Numbered from the stretch's first letter, positions 7,970-16,070 are shown. The stretch: 25,261 bases of DNA from JAAUTS01 sp038250235 (GCA_038250235.1 JBBSCO010000044.1:1-25261); one strand, 5' to 3'. The notes: generated by a model from the sequence alone, not told the origin. Program-made: numbers and translations.

Positions 7970-9232
7970 ATGAAAGAAGCCTTACTCACCAATCCGGTCT
8001 TCGCCATGGCCTGCCGCCAATACGATGAAGTGGCGGATCTGATCAAGATCCCCGAAGCGGAACGAGAGCGCACCAAGTGGCCCAAACGCATGATCACCGT
8101 GAGCTTTCCGGTTCGGATGGATGACGGAAGAACCGAGGTTTTCTGGGGATATCGAGTGCAGCACCATCTCTCCAGCGGGCCGACCAAAGGGGGGCTCCGT
8201 TTCCATCCAGAGGTGGAACTGGGTGAAGTCGCCGCCCTTGCCATGTGGATGAGTTGGAAATGCGCTTTGGCGGGCCTTCCCTACGGGGGAGGCAAGGGCG
8301 GCGTCAATTGCGATCCCGGAAAACTGAGCCTCAACGAAAAGGAAAGATTAACACGACGCTACACACAGGAAATGCTTCCCTTTATCAGCCCGGAAACCGA
8401 TGTCATGGCCCCTGATATGGGGACGGATGAACAAACGATGGCCTGGATGATGGACACCTATTCCATGAACATTGGACACTCCGTCCAAGGCATCGTCACC
8501 GGAAAACCCATTTGCGTGGGTGGTTCCCTGGGTCGCCGTGAAGCCACCGGACGGGGGGTGGCCTGGCTGGCCTTCCGGGCCATGGAGGAATTGAACATCA
8601 AGGCCTCCGGCGCCACTGCCATCGTGCAGGGTTATGGAAATGTCGGGAGTGTCGCGGCTCTGGCCTTGGCCGAACAGGGCATCCTCATCATTGGCATCAG
8701 CGATGCCTACGGAGCCCTTTACAATCCGAAAGGTATCGACCTGCTGCAATTGTACAAGTATGTCACCGGGAAGAAGTCAGTCGTCGGCTTTCCCGGCGCG
8801 GAGCCGTTTGATCCGGATCTTCTCCTGGAGCAAGCTTGTGATGTTTTGATTCCCGCCGCGGTTGCCCGTGTGATTCATGGGAGAAATGCCGGAAAGTTGC
8901 GCTGCCGTATTCTGGCCGAAGGCGCGAATGGGCCCACCACACCGGAAGCCGATCTGATTCTCAACCAGCGTGGTGACATTTATGTCATTCCTGACATCTT
9001 ATGCAATTCCGGCGGCGTCATTGTTTCTTATTTTGAATGGGTTCAGGGTCTGCAACGCTTTTTCTGGAAAGAAGCCGAAGTTTTTGAAAAACTCTATGGC
9101 ATGCTTGGCAACGCCCATCGGCAGATCCGAAAGAAAACCATAGAATTGAAAGTCAGCAACCGCCAGGCTGCTCTGGCCATCGGCATCAGCAACGTGGTGG
9201 AAGCCAAACGTGTCCGCGGATTGTTCCCATGA
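7970..9232 (+). CDS. gdhA: Glutamate dehydrogenase (Glu/Leu/Phe/Val dehydrogenase family)
   Basis: This 420-residue enzyme interconverts glutamate with 2-oxoglutarate and ammonia using NAD(P). The substrate domain shows PTKGGLRFHP (Lys73), WKCALAGLPYGGGKGG (Lys97 and catalytic Lys109) and APDMGTD (Asp149). The Rossmann domain has VQGYGNVGS (221-227). Its length and the ALAGLPYGGGKGG form fit the hexameric roughly 420-residue (NAD-type) class better than the 450-residue E. coli enzyme, but coenzyme preference cannot be decided by eye. A role with leucine or phenylalanine is less likely but not ruled out. The stop overlaps the next ATG (ATGA), so the downstream membrane protein is probably translationally coupled. 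No strong ribosome-binding site precedes the start. Confidence 0.93.
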   Translation: MKEALLTNPVFAMACRQYDEVADLIKIPEAERERTKWPKRMITVSFPVRMDDGRTEVFWGYRVQHHLSSGPTKGGLRFHPEVELGEVAALAMWMSWKCALAGLPYGGGKGGVNCDPGKLSLNEKERLTRRYTQEMLPFISPETDVMAPDMGTDEQTMAWMMDTYSMNIGHSVQGIVTGKPICVGGSLGRREATGRGVAWLAFRAMEELNIKASGATAIVQGYGNVGSVAALALAEQGILIIGISDAYGALYNPKGIDLLQLYKYVTGKKSVVGFPGAEPFDPDLLLEQACDVLIPAAVARVIHGRNAGKLRCRILAEGANGPTTPEADLILNQRGDIYVIPDILCNSGGVIVSYFEWVQGLQRFFWKEAEVFEKLYGMLGNAHRQIRKKTIELKVSNRQAALAIGISNVVEAKRVRGLFP

Positions 9233-9981
9233 GTGAAACCGAAGCCGATAATCAAGATTCCACCTCCCTGCCCCCTGAAACCCGGGCAGCCAACCGAAGT
9301 GCCAACATCGGCTGCCTGTTGATCGTTATTGCTCTCTGCGTGATTTTGTTTTCGTTCGGGCTTGGTGGCTATAGTACCTTCCGGCTGAATCAGTATCGCG
9401 AAGATCTGATTCTGCAGAATCTTGAAACAACCCTGATACCCAAAGTTGAATTCACCAATCTCCCCGCCCCACGGGCCATGGAAGAATTGAAGAAACTCGC
9501 CGCTCAGGCAAACCCCTGGTTCAAAGGAGTTCAATTCAAGTGTTATAACGAAATCGACTTGAAAGACCCCAGGGCCCAGGACTCCCTGAGTTTTCAAAAC
9601 CCTCTCTCTGTAAAGCTGGTGAACATTCCAGCCCTGGAGGTTTTGACTTTTTTCAAAACAAACACCGGAGGAACGGTGGAAATCATCGACGGCTCCGTAA
9701 ACCTCCTGCCCAAAAATGAAACCCTCGAACCCAGAAAGCTGCTCAGTTTGAAACAGGTCTCTCCTGTTTTTTGGAAATCGAGTCCTTTGGTCAAAACTGA
9801 ATCACCGTCCGAATTCTGGGACGTAAAGCCTCTCCTCATCTCTGAAGGCCTGCCCTTTCTGCCCCGAACCTACGCGTGGTATTACCCCGTTCAAAAACGC
9901 CTGGAAATCAGTAACCTGAAAGCCAACAACGAAAAAATTTCAACCTGGCTTCAGGAAAAGCAGCTCGTTCCCAAGCCCTGA
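9229..9981 (+). CDS. Membrane-anchored protein with STN/secretin-N-like region
   Basis: This 250-residue protein has a polar N-terminus, one hydrophobic helix at about 28-50 and a periplasmic-facing remainder, so a single-pass inner-membrane protein is likely. Two short segments (VEFTNLPAPRAMEELKKLAAQ around 73-93 and SLSFQNPLSVKLVNIPALEVLTFF around 120-143, followed by GGTVEIIDGSVNLLPK) show the pattern of the STN fold. In that pattern a strand is followed by a phrase like 'the-part-that-selects a helix' and then a strand with a glycine turn. This resembles N-domains of secretins and TonB receptors and is an inference from layout, not a firm match. There is no secretin pore or TonB-box region. 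The start overlaps the glutamate dehydrogenase stop by four bases (ATGA). The function is unknown. Confidence 0.8.
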   Translation: MSETEADNQDSTSLPPETRAANRSANIGCLLIVIALCVILFSFGLGGYSTFRLNQYREDLILQNLETTLIPKVEFTNLPAPRAMEELKKLAAQANPWFKGVQFKCYNEIDLKDPRAQDSLSFQNPLSVKLVNIPALEVLTFFKTNTGGTVEIIDGSVNLLPKNETLEPRKLLSLKQVSPVFWKSSPLVKTESPSEFWDVKPLLISEGLPFLPRTYAWYYPVQKRLEISNLKANNEKISTWLQEKQLVPKP

Positions 9982-10020
9982 TTTGGCATCCTTTTCTATA
10001 CATCAGAAATCTGGAATCGA

Positions 10021-10605
10021 CTACAGTTTACCTTTGGTGCTGGGCAATCCCTTGACCCGGGAATCCTTTTGGCAGGCGACATCGAGAGCTTTGGCCAGGC
10101 CTTTGAAGATGGATTCGGCGATGTGATGGGCATCGCGGCCATAAAGCAGTTCGATATGCAGATTCATCAGGGAATTGACGGCCAATGAGCGCATGAATTC
10201 CTCCACCAGCTGAAGGGGGAAATCACCGGCTTTGCGGCGAAGCCCCCTGACCCGGTATTCCAGATAGGCGCGACCGCTGAGATCCACCACGACACGGCAC
10301 AGGGTTTCGTCCATGGGCAGATAAGCATGGCCGTAGCGTTTGATTCCGCGCTTGTCCCCAACGGCTTCTTTCAAGGCCTGTCCCAGCACGATACCCACAT
10401 CTTCCACCGTGTGATGATAATCGACTTCAATATCCCCCTTGGCCACGATTTCCAAATCCATCAGGGAGTGCTTGGAAAAGAGGGTCAACATGTGGTCGAA
10501 AAACGGAATGCCTGTGGCAATTTTCGATTTGCCGCTCCCATCGATGTTGAGTTTGAGGAAGATTTTGGTTTCCGCAGTGTCGCGCCTGATCTCACTGGTT
10601 CTCAT
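10021..10605 (-). CDS. hisB: Imidazoleglycerol-phosphate dehydratase
   Basis: This 194-residue monofunctional enzyme removes water from imidazole glycerol phosphate to give imidazole acetol phosphate, the seventh step of histidine synthesis. The two metal-binding repeats are clear: DYHHTVEDVG (His64, His65, Glu68) and DAHHIAESIFKGLAKAL (His160, His161, Glu164). The GIPFFDHML segment is also present. The phosphatase half found in the bifunctional E. coli HisB is absent, as in most bacteria. The ATG overlaps the hisD stop by four bases (ATGA), so the two are translationally coupled. It is the last gene of the long minus-strand block. The remaining his genes are not in the window. Confidence 0.97.
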   Translation of the reverse strand: MRTSEIRRDTAETKIFLKLNIDGSGKSKIATGIPFFDHMLTLFSKHSLMDLEIVAKGDIEVDYHHTVEDVGIVLGQALKEAVGDKRGIKRYGHAYLPMDETLCRVVVDLSGRAYLEYRVRGLRRKAGDFPLQLVEEFMRSLAVNSLMNLHIELLYGRDAHHIAESIFKGLAKALDVACQKDSRVKGLPSTKGKL

Positions 10606-11867
10606 TTTTTCTTTGTTCGGATCTCGACAGAATTTTTGTGGGCACTCATACCTTCAACTTCGGCCAGGGTTGTCACCGTGGCCGAGACGCGTTTGAGACT
10701 GCCTTTATCGTATCGGACAATACTGGTGCGGCGCAGGAACTGGTCAATGGTCAATCCGCTGGAATAGCGCCCGGCACCGTTGGTGGGCAGTTCATGGCTC
10801 GGACCGGCCGCATAATCACCGGCGGCAACGGGAGAAAAATCCCCCACGAAGATGGCTCCGCAGTTACGGATACTTGGGGCCAGTTTCGCGGCGCCCACAC
10901 AGCAAAGCGAGAGATGTTCAGGGGCGATTTTCTGCACCAGATCGACACCCTGTTTCAGATTTTTGACATGGATCAGGTAGCAACTGAGGTTCAGGGTTTC
11001 CCGGAGCTGTTGTTGACGGTTCAGTGTCTGCACCTGTTGTTCGATTTCAGCGGATACTTTTTCCATGAAAACTTTGTCAGGGCTGAGCAGGAAAATCCGG
11101 CTGCCATGACCATGTTCGGCCTGGGCCAGCAGATCCGCTGCCACAAAGGCGGGCACGGCACTCTTGTCGGCCAGGACGGCAATTTCACTGGGCCCGGGCA
11201 GAAGATCTATCCCCACCCTTCCATAAACCTGGCGTTTGGCTTCCACAACGTAACTGTTGCCGGGGCCATAGATTTTATTAACCGGCCTGATGCTGGAAGT
11301 TCCAAAAGCCAGGGCCGCGACGGCCTGGGCACCACCGCACTGATAAATTTCCGTGGCACCGGCAAACTTGATGGCGTAATGCAGGACGGGATGGACAGGT
11401 GGCGGTGTCGCAACGACGATTTCTTTGACTCCGGCAATTTTAGCCAGAGTAATGGTCATCATGGCACTGGAAATCAAAGGGGCCGTCCCTCCCGGAACAT
11501 AGATACCCACACGATCCAGAGCCTGGTAGTTTTCCCCAAATTCGGCACCCTCCACATTTTTCCCCCTCCAGGATTTGGGAATCTGTTTTTTGTAGAAACG
11601 AACGATATTTTTCTGCGACGCCAAAAGGGCCTTTTTAATATTGGCCGAAGGAGTCGCTGGCTTGGCCTTCAGGCTAAGTGAGCTACGATCAATCGGCACA
11701 GTGCTGTAACGGTTGGTGATTTCCACCAGGGCCAGATCACCGCGCTGTTTGATATCCGCCACAATTTGTCGGACAGTCTGCACTACCTCAGGTGCGGGTG
11801 TGACATATTCATGAATGGCCGCAACCCTGTTTTCGAAGTCATGTTCCAGATACGAGATCCATTTCAC
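10602..11867 (-). CDS. hisD: Histidinol dehydrogenase
   Basis: This 421-residue zinc enzyme oxidises L-histidinol to L-histidine in two NAD-dependent steps. It shows RVGIYVPGGTA, KIYGPGNSYV, the zinc-binding AQAEHGHGS (Gln249, His252), the catalytic pair in APEHLS (Glu317, His318), Asp351 in AGDYAAGPSHELPT, and the C-terminal zinc histidine in EGMSAHKNS (His410). The start is a GTG at 11865-11867; an in-frame stop lies six codons upstream and no in-frame ATG intervenes. No strong ribosome-binding site is seen. A 219-bp gap separates it from guaA, so it may have its own promoter. Part of its leader, including the start codon, is imperfectly duplicated upstream. Confidence 0.97.
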   Translation of the reverse strand: MKWISYLEHDFENRVAAIHEYVTPAPEVVQTVRQIVADIKQRGDLALVEITNRYSTVPIDRSSLSLKAKPATPSANIKKALLASQKNIVRFYKKQIPKSWRGKNVEGAEFGENYQALDRVGIYVPGGTAPLISSAMMTITLAKIAGVKEIVVATPPPVHPVLHYAIKFAGATEIYQCGGAQAVAALAFGTSSIRPVNKIYGPGNSYVVEAKRQVYGRVGIDLLPGPSEIAVLADKSAVPAFVAADLLAQAEHGHGSRIFLLSPDKVFMEKVSAEIEQQVQTLNRQQQLRETLNLSCYLIHVKNLKQGVDLVQKIAPEHLSLCCVGAAKLAPSIRNCGAIFVGDFSPVAAGDYAAGPSHELPTNGAGRYSSGLTIDQFLRRTSIVRYDKGSLKRVSATVTTLAEVEGMSAHKNSVEIRTKKK

Positions 11868-11954
11868 GGCAATGTCTTTCTTTTAGGCCTATAAGCTGTG
11901 CTGGATCTCCAAAATGGCTATCCATGCATTCACGGCAATCTTTTGGCTATAGCT
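11863..11954. repeat. Imperfect direct repeat in the hisD leader
   Basis: Two related blocks stand in the same orientation, at 11863-11897 and 11929-11954. Both begin TTCACGGCAAT, continue with a CTTTT stretch, and end in a TATA-AGCT-like segment; the second copy is shorter by internal deletions. The hisD GTG start lies inside the first copy. The repeat could be a slipped duplication of the 5' leader or a pair of binding sites. Confidence 0.4.
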
Positions 11955-11983
11955 CTTTTTATCGCCGAGGAAAGCAAGATTGC

Positions 11984-12024
11984 AAAAAGCCTTCATGAAA
12001 AGCTTTTCCCAGGAAAAAAAGGCT
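11984..12024 (-). terminator. Weak candidate terminator after guaA
   Basis: Read on the minus strand, AGCCTT (12024-12019) can pair with AAGGCT (11994-11989), followed directly by TTTTT. The loop of about 24 bases contains AAAAGCTTTT, which could extend the structure. The stem is short and rich in AT, so this is a tentative call for the guaA-hisD gap. The rest of that 219-bp gap shows no convincing gene. Confidence 0.22.
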
Positions 12025-12086
12025 CTGAGGCTTCTAATTCACAAACAACAGGGAATCAACCGTTTAGAATCATCCAACCATTGCTT

Positions 12087-13625
12087 TTATTCCCACTCAA
12101 TGGTCGCAGGCGGCTTTGAACTGATATCCAGCACCATACGGTTGACGCCTTTGACTTCATTGATGACCCTTGTGGAAATTTTGGCCAAAAGCTCGTGAGG
12201 CAATCTTGACCAGTCTGCCGTCATCGCGTCCTGGCTGTCCACCACACGCATTGCTATGGTGAAGTCATAAGTTCGCTCATCCCCCATCACTCCGACGCTG
12301 CGCACCGGCAGAAGAACGGCAAAGGACTGCCAGACTTTGTAGTACCAGCCGGATTTTTTCATTTCTTCCACCACAATAGCGTCGGCATCCCGCAAAATGC
12401 GCAACTTATCCGCAGTGATGGGGCCGAGGCAACGAACGGCCAGGCCCGGACCGGGGAAAGGTTGACGCCAGACCATCTCCTTGGGCAATCCGAGAACCTC
12501 GCCAACATGACGGACTTCATCCTTGAAAAGCTCTTTGAGGGGCTCAAGGAGCTTGAACTTCATGCGCTTGGGCAGGCCGCCGACATTGTGATGGGATTTG
12601 ATCAGGGCGGCAGGATTGCCGTCAATGGCAACGCTCTCGATGATATCCGGATACAGGGTTCCCTGGGCCAGAAACTTGGCCTCGCCTACCGACGTGGTGG
12701 CTTCTTCAAATACGCGGATGAATTCGGTTCCGATGATTTTACGTTTTTTCTCAGGATCGGTGACCTTGTGAAGTTTCTTCAGAAAGCGCGAAGACGCATC
12801 GACCACTTTGAGTTGCAGTCCGAGACCACGTCCAAAAATGGCCTTCACGCTGTCCACTTCATTCGAGCGCATCAGGCCATTGTCGACTAGAATACACACG
12901 AGCTGTTTGCCGATGGCGCGATGGATCAGGGCGGCCGCGACGCTGGAATCCACCCCTCCGCTCAAGCCCAGAATGACGCGATCCTGGCCGACTTCCCTGC
13001 GTATTTGTTCCACAGTTCGGTCAATGAAGGATTCTGTTGTCCATGAAGCTTTGCATCCGCAGATCTTGCTGACAAAGTTTGTCAGCATGTCCTTGCCCCT
13101 GGGCGTGTGGGCCACTTCGGGATGGAACTGCATGCCGTAGATGTTTCCTTTTTCAATGACGGCGTAGGGAGAATTTTCCGTCGTGGCCACGGTCTTGAAA
13201 CCCTTGGGAAGAGCGATGAGTTTGTCGCCGTGACTATTCCAAATCTCAAGCTTTTTGGGCATTTTTTTGAAGAGGGCACAATCCGTTATCACCGTCAATT
13301 CGCCACGTCCATATTCGCGCCGCTCACTTCTCTGCACCTTGCCGCCCAAGTGCTTCCCAATCAGCTGCATACCATAACAGATACCCAGAAGGGGGATGCC
13401 CAGGGTGAAGATTTTGGGGTCCACCTGCGGAGCTTTCGGGGCATACACACTGGCAGGACCTCCGGATAGAATGATGCCCCTGGGGTTGAGGGCCAGAACC
13501 TCTTTCACGGTGATGCTGTGCGGATGGATCTCGGAAAAAACGTTGAGTTCCCGGATACGGCGGGCAATGACCTGGGTGTATTGGGAACCAAAATCCAAAA
13601 TAAGAATACGATCTGATTTTTCCAT
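12087..13625 (-). CDS. guaA: GMP synthase (glutamine-hydrolysing)
   Basis: This 512-residue cytoplasmic enzyme converts XMP, ATP and glutamine to GMP, the last step of guanine nucleotide synthesis. The N-terminal class I amidotransferase domain has the catalytic triad in GICYGMQ (Cys83) and GMQFHPE (His168, Glu170). The ATP-pyrophosphatase domain has the P-loop SGGVDSS (222-228), and the C-terminal dimerisation domain ends in the conserved TIEWE. Length is normal for the one-polypeptide form. The N-terminal ILILDFGSQYTQVIARRIRE supports ATG 13625. A GGAGG lies 18 bases upstream of this ATG, too far for a standard ribosome-binding site. The gene follows the zinc-ribbon gene by 29 bp. Confidence 0.98.
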   Translation of the reverse strand: MEKSDRILILDFGSQYTQVIARRIRELNVFSEIHPHSITVKEVLALNPRGIILSGGPASVYAPKAPQVDPKIFTLGIPLLGICYGMQLIGKHLGGKVQRSERREYGRGELTVITDCALFKKMPKKLEIWNSHGDKLIALPKGFKTVATTENSPYAVIEKGNIYGMQFHPEVAHTPRGKDMLTNFVSKICGCKASWTTESFIDRTVEQIRREVGQDRVILGLSGGVDSSVAAALIHRAIGKQLVCILVDNGLMRSNEVDSVKAIFGRGLGLQLKVVDASSRFLKKLHKVTDPEKKRKIIGTEFIRVFEEATTSVGEAKFLAQGTLYPDIIESVAIDGNPAALIKSHHNVGGLPKRMKFKLLEPLKELFKDEVRHVGEVLGLPKEMVWRQPFPGPGLAVRCLGPITADKLRILRDADAIVVEEMKKSGWYYKVWQSFAVLLPVRSVGVMGDERTYDFTIAMRVVDSQDAMTADWSRLPHELLAKISTRVINEVKGVNRMVLDISSKPPATIEWE

Positions 13626-13642
13626 AAAAAAGTTGTGTTTGA

Positions 13643-13655
13643 ACCTCCGGGAGGT
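13643..13655. repeat. Perfect 6-base dyad between zinc-ribbon gene and guaA
   Basis: ACCTCC (13643-13648) and GGAGGT (13650-13655) form an uninterrupted dyad around one central base, placed at the stop of the zinc-ribbon gene and just upstream of guaA. It lacks an adjoining T-run, so it is a poor intrinsic terminator. It might mask the GGAGG or act as a protein site, but it may also be chance. Confidence 0.25.
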
Positions 13656-13894
13656 CAGGAGTCCATCATTTTCAACCTGCTGATTTCATTGCGGGCTCCG
13701 CAATGACCGCATCGCACCGCGATAAGGGCATGATCCGCCCGCACAGGTTTTCCACAGGAGCCGCAAACATAGCGGCGTCCGGAACCTGAACGTTGGCGTA
13801 GCTGTTTCCATAGGAAAAGTATCCATGCGGCAAAAATGATCGCAAGGAAAAGAAAAACATACAGGGAGAAAACGGATACAAAATTGAGAGTCAT
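13655..13894 (-). CDS. Small membrane protein with C-terminal zinc ribbon
   Basis: This 79-residue protein starts with one hydrophobic helix (about 5-28), then a basic linker, then a zinc-ribbon-like knuckle pair: CGSC (Cys44, Cys47) and CGHC (Cys62, Cys65), separated by 14 residues. The layout is a membrane-tethered cytoplasmic zinc ribbon, given the positive charges (KQLRQRSGSGRR) after the helix. I recognise no named family, and the function is unknown. It lies 25 bp after tonB and 29 bp before guaA on the same strand, so it is likely co-transcribed. The four-cysteine pattern and clean helix make a real gene likely despite the size. Confidence 0.78.
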   Translation of the reverse strand: MTLNFVSVFSLYVFLFLAIIFAAWILFLWKQLRQRSGSGRRYVCGSCGKPVRADHALIAVRCGHCGARNEISRLKMMDS

Positions 13895-13919
13895 GTCGTA
13901 TTATTCCAGGGGATCAGGG

Positions 13920-14675
13920 TCACGGAGGGGAAGCCGGACGTGGCTTGCTTTGGTAATCCCAATAAACCACGACTTTGCCCCAATCCATTTCCTGTCCGCT
14001 GCTTTGAACTTTGCGGGGCTTGAATTTCCACTGCCTCATGGTCTCGACCGCCATTTGGTCCACAGAGGGATCGGTCGACGTTTCTTCGACCATGACGGCG
14101 TCCACCATTCCTGCAGCGTTGATCCCGATCTTCAAAATCGTCACCCGCAGCACATCGGAAACCGGAGGTCGGGGAAACTCCTTACGGGACAAAGGCTCCC
14201 TGCCCGCCACCGCCCCCTGAAACTGGAATTCTGTACCGCCCAGAGGAGGCGGTATTTCCACCACCACTTTGGATGGTGTCGAGGATAATGTCGCAAAATC
14301 TTTGGAACTGCGATCAGCCAGCGGTTTTCTGTCATCCCTGAGCTTTCCTACATCGATTTCAGCACTCAACGGGGAAAGCCCCGCGTAGCGGTCGGGCAGC
14401 ACGGGGGGATCGGATGGAGGCAGGATCTGTGGCAGGGGCGATCTGGGCAGTGCAATGGCACTGGGATCCCTCCAGTCGAGCCAGATCAGGTTCGGAGCCG
14501 TCGGCGACAACAGCGTCACCTGGGCAGGCCTCCTGGGCAGACCTTGTGAAACGGGGACGGTCACTTTGAAAATGAAAAAAAAAGCCGTGTGTGCACAAAG
14601 GGAACAAAAAATAAACAACCCCAGCCAACGCCTTTCCGGCGGAACAAGGTCGTCCCATAATTCATGTAAGGTCAT
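13920..14675 (-). CDS. tonB: TonB family energy-transducing protein
   Basis: This is a 251-residue protein. A single membrane helix (about 17-36, WLGLFIFCSLCAHTAFFFIF) anchors it in the inner membrane. A proline-rich stretch (about 70-150) could span the periplasm. The C-terminal part (about 165-245) has the TonB-CTD pattern: a strand with ILKIGINAAGMVDAVMV, then DQMAVETMRQWKFKPRK, where the AxxxxxxWxFxP motif is diagnostic. TonB transmits ExbB/ExbD motor force to outer-membrane receptors. Its ATG overlaps the exbD stop by four bases (ATGA), so coupling with the motor genes is strong. No receptor gene lies in the window, so the substrate is unknown. Confidence 0.88.
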   Translation of the reverse strand: MTLHELWDDLVPPERRWLGLFIFCSLCAHTAFFFIFKVTVPVSQGLPRRPAQVTLLSPTAPNLIWLDWRDPSAIALPRSPLPQILPPSDPPVLPDRYAGLSPLSAEIDVGKLRDDRKPLADRSSKDFATLSSTPSKVVVEIPPPLGGTEFQFQGAVAGREPLSRKEFPRPPVSDVLRVTILKIGINAAGMVDAVMVEETSTDPSVDQMAVETMRQWKFKPRKVQSSGQEMDWGKVVVYWDYQSKPRPASPP

Positions 14676-15091
14676 GGCTTTTCCGGCATCCTGGGCTGGG
14701 TGGCGATGAGGACAGAAACTCCCGCCTCCAAAGCAATGTTCATCACTTCAGTGACAAAGCCATGGGACACCTCCTGATCCGCCCTGAGAATAACCGTGAC
14801 CTCGGATTCCTGTTTGGCAATAGCCTTCAGGTCCCTTCCCAGCCCTTCCAAAGTGGTTACCTGATCATTAAGAAACATCAGGGGTGGCTGCTGTCCGGTA
14901 ATATTGACAATATAACGGGAATCACTCACTCCCGTGCTGCCCAAGCCCTTGGGCGGATTCACTTCGATTCCGGGCTGTAGCACAAAGCTGGAACTCAGCA
15001 TGAAAAAAATGAGCAACAACAACACCACATCGATCAGCGAAGTGACATCAATCGGTCCGCTCAGGGGTTTGATATATCGGCGCAGTTTCAT
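14672..15091 (-). CDS. exbD: Biopolymer transport protein ExbD/TolR family
   Basis: This 139-residue inner-membrane protein has one transmembrane helix (about 18-36, SLIDVVLLLLIFFMLSSSF) with the conserved proton-pathway aspartate (Asp21), followed by a periplasmic domain of the ExbD/TolR type. With ExbB it forms the proton-driven motor. The ATG at 15091 was chosen over a longer frame to 15175. It gives the standard N-terminus and is preceded on the minus strand by GAGGA at a suitable distance, one of the clearest ribosome-binding sites here. The longer frame would overlap exbB. Its start is 10 bp beyond the exbB stop and its end overlaps tonB. Confidence 0.92.
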   Translation of the reverse strand: MKLRRYIKPLSGPIDVTSLIDVVLLLLIFFMLSSSFVLQPGIEVNPPKGLGSTGVSDSRYIVNITGQQPPLMFLNDQVTTLEGLGRDLKAIAKQESEVTVILRADQEVSHGFVTEVMNIALEAGVSVLIATQPRMPEKP

Positions 15092-15101
15092 CCTGCATTC
15101 C

Positions 15102-16007
15102 TCACGTGGACTTTTTGGACCAAAAGCCGCCACTGGCCGGTGTGCCGGATTTTTCAGGCGTATCTGTTTCCCCAAGTGGTGGAACGGACCCCGGTAACGA
15201 ATCAGGCAGAGTTATTATTACAGTCTCTTTTTTGGATCCGGTCAGCGCCGGAGGAGGTCCCGGCTTTTTAGCGAAGGCTTCCACTACGGGTTCATCTTTT
15301 TTAACAGCAGAGTGGGCCGTGACCGCAGCCACGGATTCTTTTTCCGTCGGGCTAATCCCGGATGGCAACCGGGCAGGGAGTTCGTGTTCAGAAGATTCGG
15401 AAAGAATCTGAATGATTTCAATCCCGCAACGCTCCATATCAGTGACAATCTGATTGAGTCTTGAAGCCAGATAATTATAGGCCACATACGCGGGGATTGC
15501 CACAACCAGCCCGAAGGCTGTCGTTACCAGGGCCTCCCATATGCCTGCCGCCAGATCATTGATTGGACTGGCTCCCATGGCCTTGTTAAGTTCCTGGAAA
15601 GCCTTGATCATCCCGATGACCGTCCCAAGCAAGCCGAGGAGAGGTGAGATATAGCCAACGGTGGACAAGAGGGGGATGTTTGACTCAAGGCGGGGCATCT
15701 GTAGCTGGGCGACCTCCTGAACTATCTCCCGCAACTCATGCTTGGGAAGCCTGCGTTTGATGATGGCCGCCTGGACGACCCGGACCGCCGGTCCATAGGA
15801 TTCATCGCAGCGCTCCAGAGCTTCCTGATAACGTCCCAAACGCAGAAGATTGGCTATGCCTTTGAGAAAGCGGTCGACATTAACAGAACTACGATGAAAC
15901 AGGATCAACCGCTCCACAAAAACCGCCACAGCCAGAACGCTGGCCAGAAGCAGTACCCACATAATGGGACCGCCAAGTTGCATTATTTCAAAAGGGCTAG
16001 AAGACAT
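15102..16007 (-). CDS. exbB: MotA/TolQ/ExbB proton channel protein with long Pro-rich tail
   Basis: This 301-residue motor protein has three membrane helices, at about 15-38, 115-138 and 155-180, in the ExbB/TolQ arrangement. The conserved region runs from GYISPLLGLLGTVIGMIKAF to DLAAGIWEALVTTAFGLVVAIPAYVAYNYL. With ExbD it converts proton flow into work on TonB. The unusual part is a tail of about 95 residues after the last helix (about 205-301), rich in Pro, Ser, Glu and Lys and without hydrophobic segments; ordinary ExbB/TolQ proteins end soon after the third helix. ATG 16007 was preferred to the TTG at 16025, though neither has a clear ribosome-binding site. It is 63 bp downstream of the secreted-protein gene and is followed by exbD. 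Confidence 0.92.
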   Translation of the reverse strand: MSSSPFEIMQLGGPIMWVLLLASVLAVAVFVERLILFHRSSVNVDRFLKGIANLLRLGRYQEALERCDESYGPAVRVVQAAIIKRRLPKHELREIVQEVAQLQMPRLESNIPLLSTVGYISPLLGLLGTVIGMIKAFQELNKAMGASPINDLAAGIWEALVTTAFGLVVAIPAYVAYNYLASRLNQIVTDMERCGIEIIQILSESSEHELPARLPSGISPTEKESVAAVTAHSAVKKDEPVVEAFAKKPGPPPALTGSKKETVIITLPDSLPGSVPPLGETDTPEKSGTPASGGFWSKKST

Positions 16008-16070
16008 GGCTGCAATCCGGATCAATACATCATCTAAACAGGCGGGAAACCGTCAGGGAGTCAGGCACAT

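Noticed and set aside
10638..11681. A 347-residue plus-strand frame
   Set aside because: It lies wholly antisense to hisD, which has every catalytic residue; no domain pattern is visible.
12077..12104. A seven-base inverted repeat ACCATTG/CAATGGT as a terminator
   Set aside because: It overlaps the conserved TIEWE coding end of guaA, so the pairing is explained by the protein sequence.
11898..12119. A 73-residue plus-strand frame in the guaA-hisD gap
   Set aside because: It runs into the conserved guaA C-terminus, has no clear ribosome-binding site and resembles no family.
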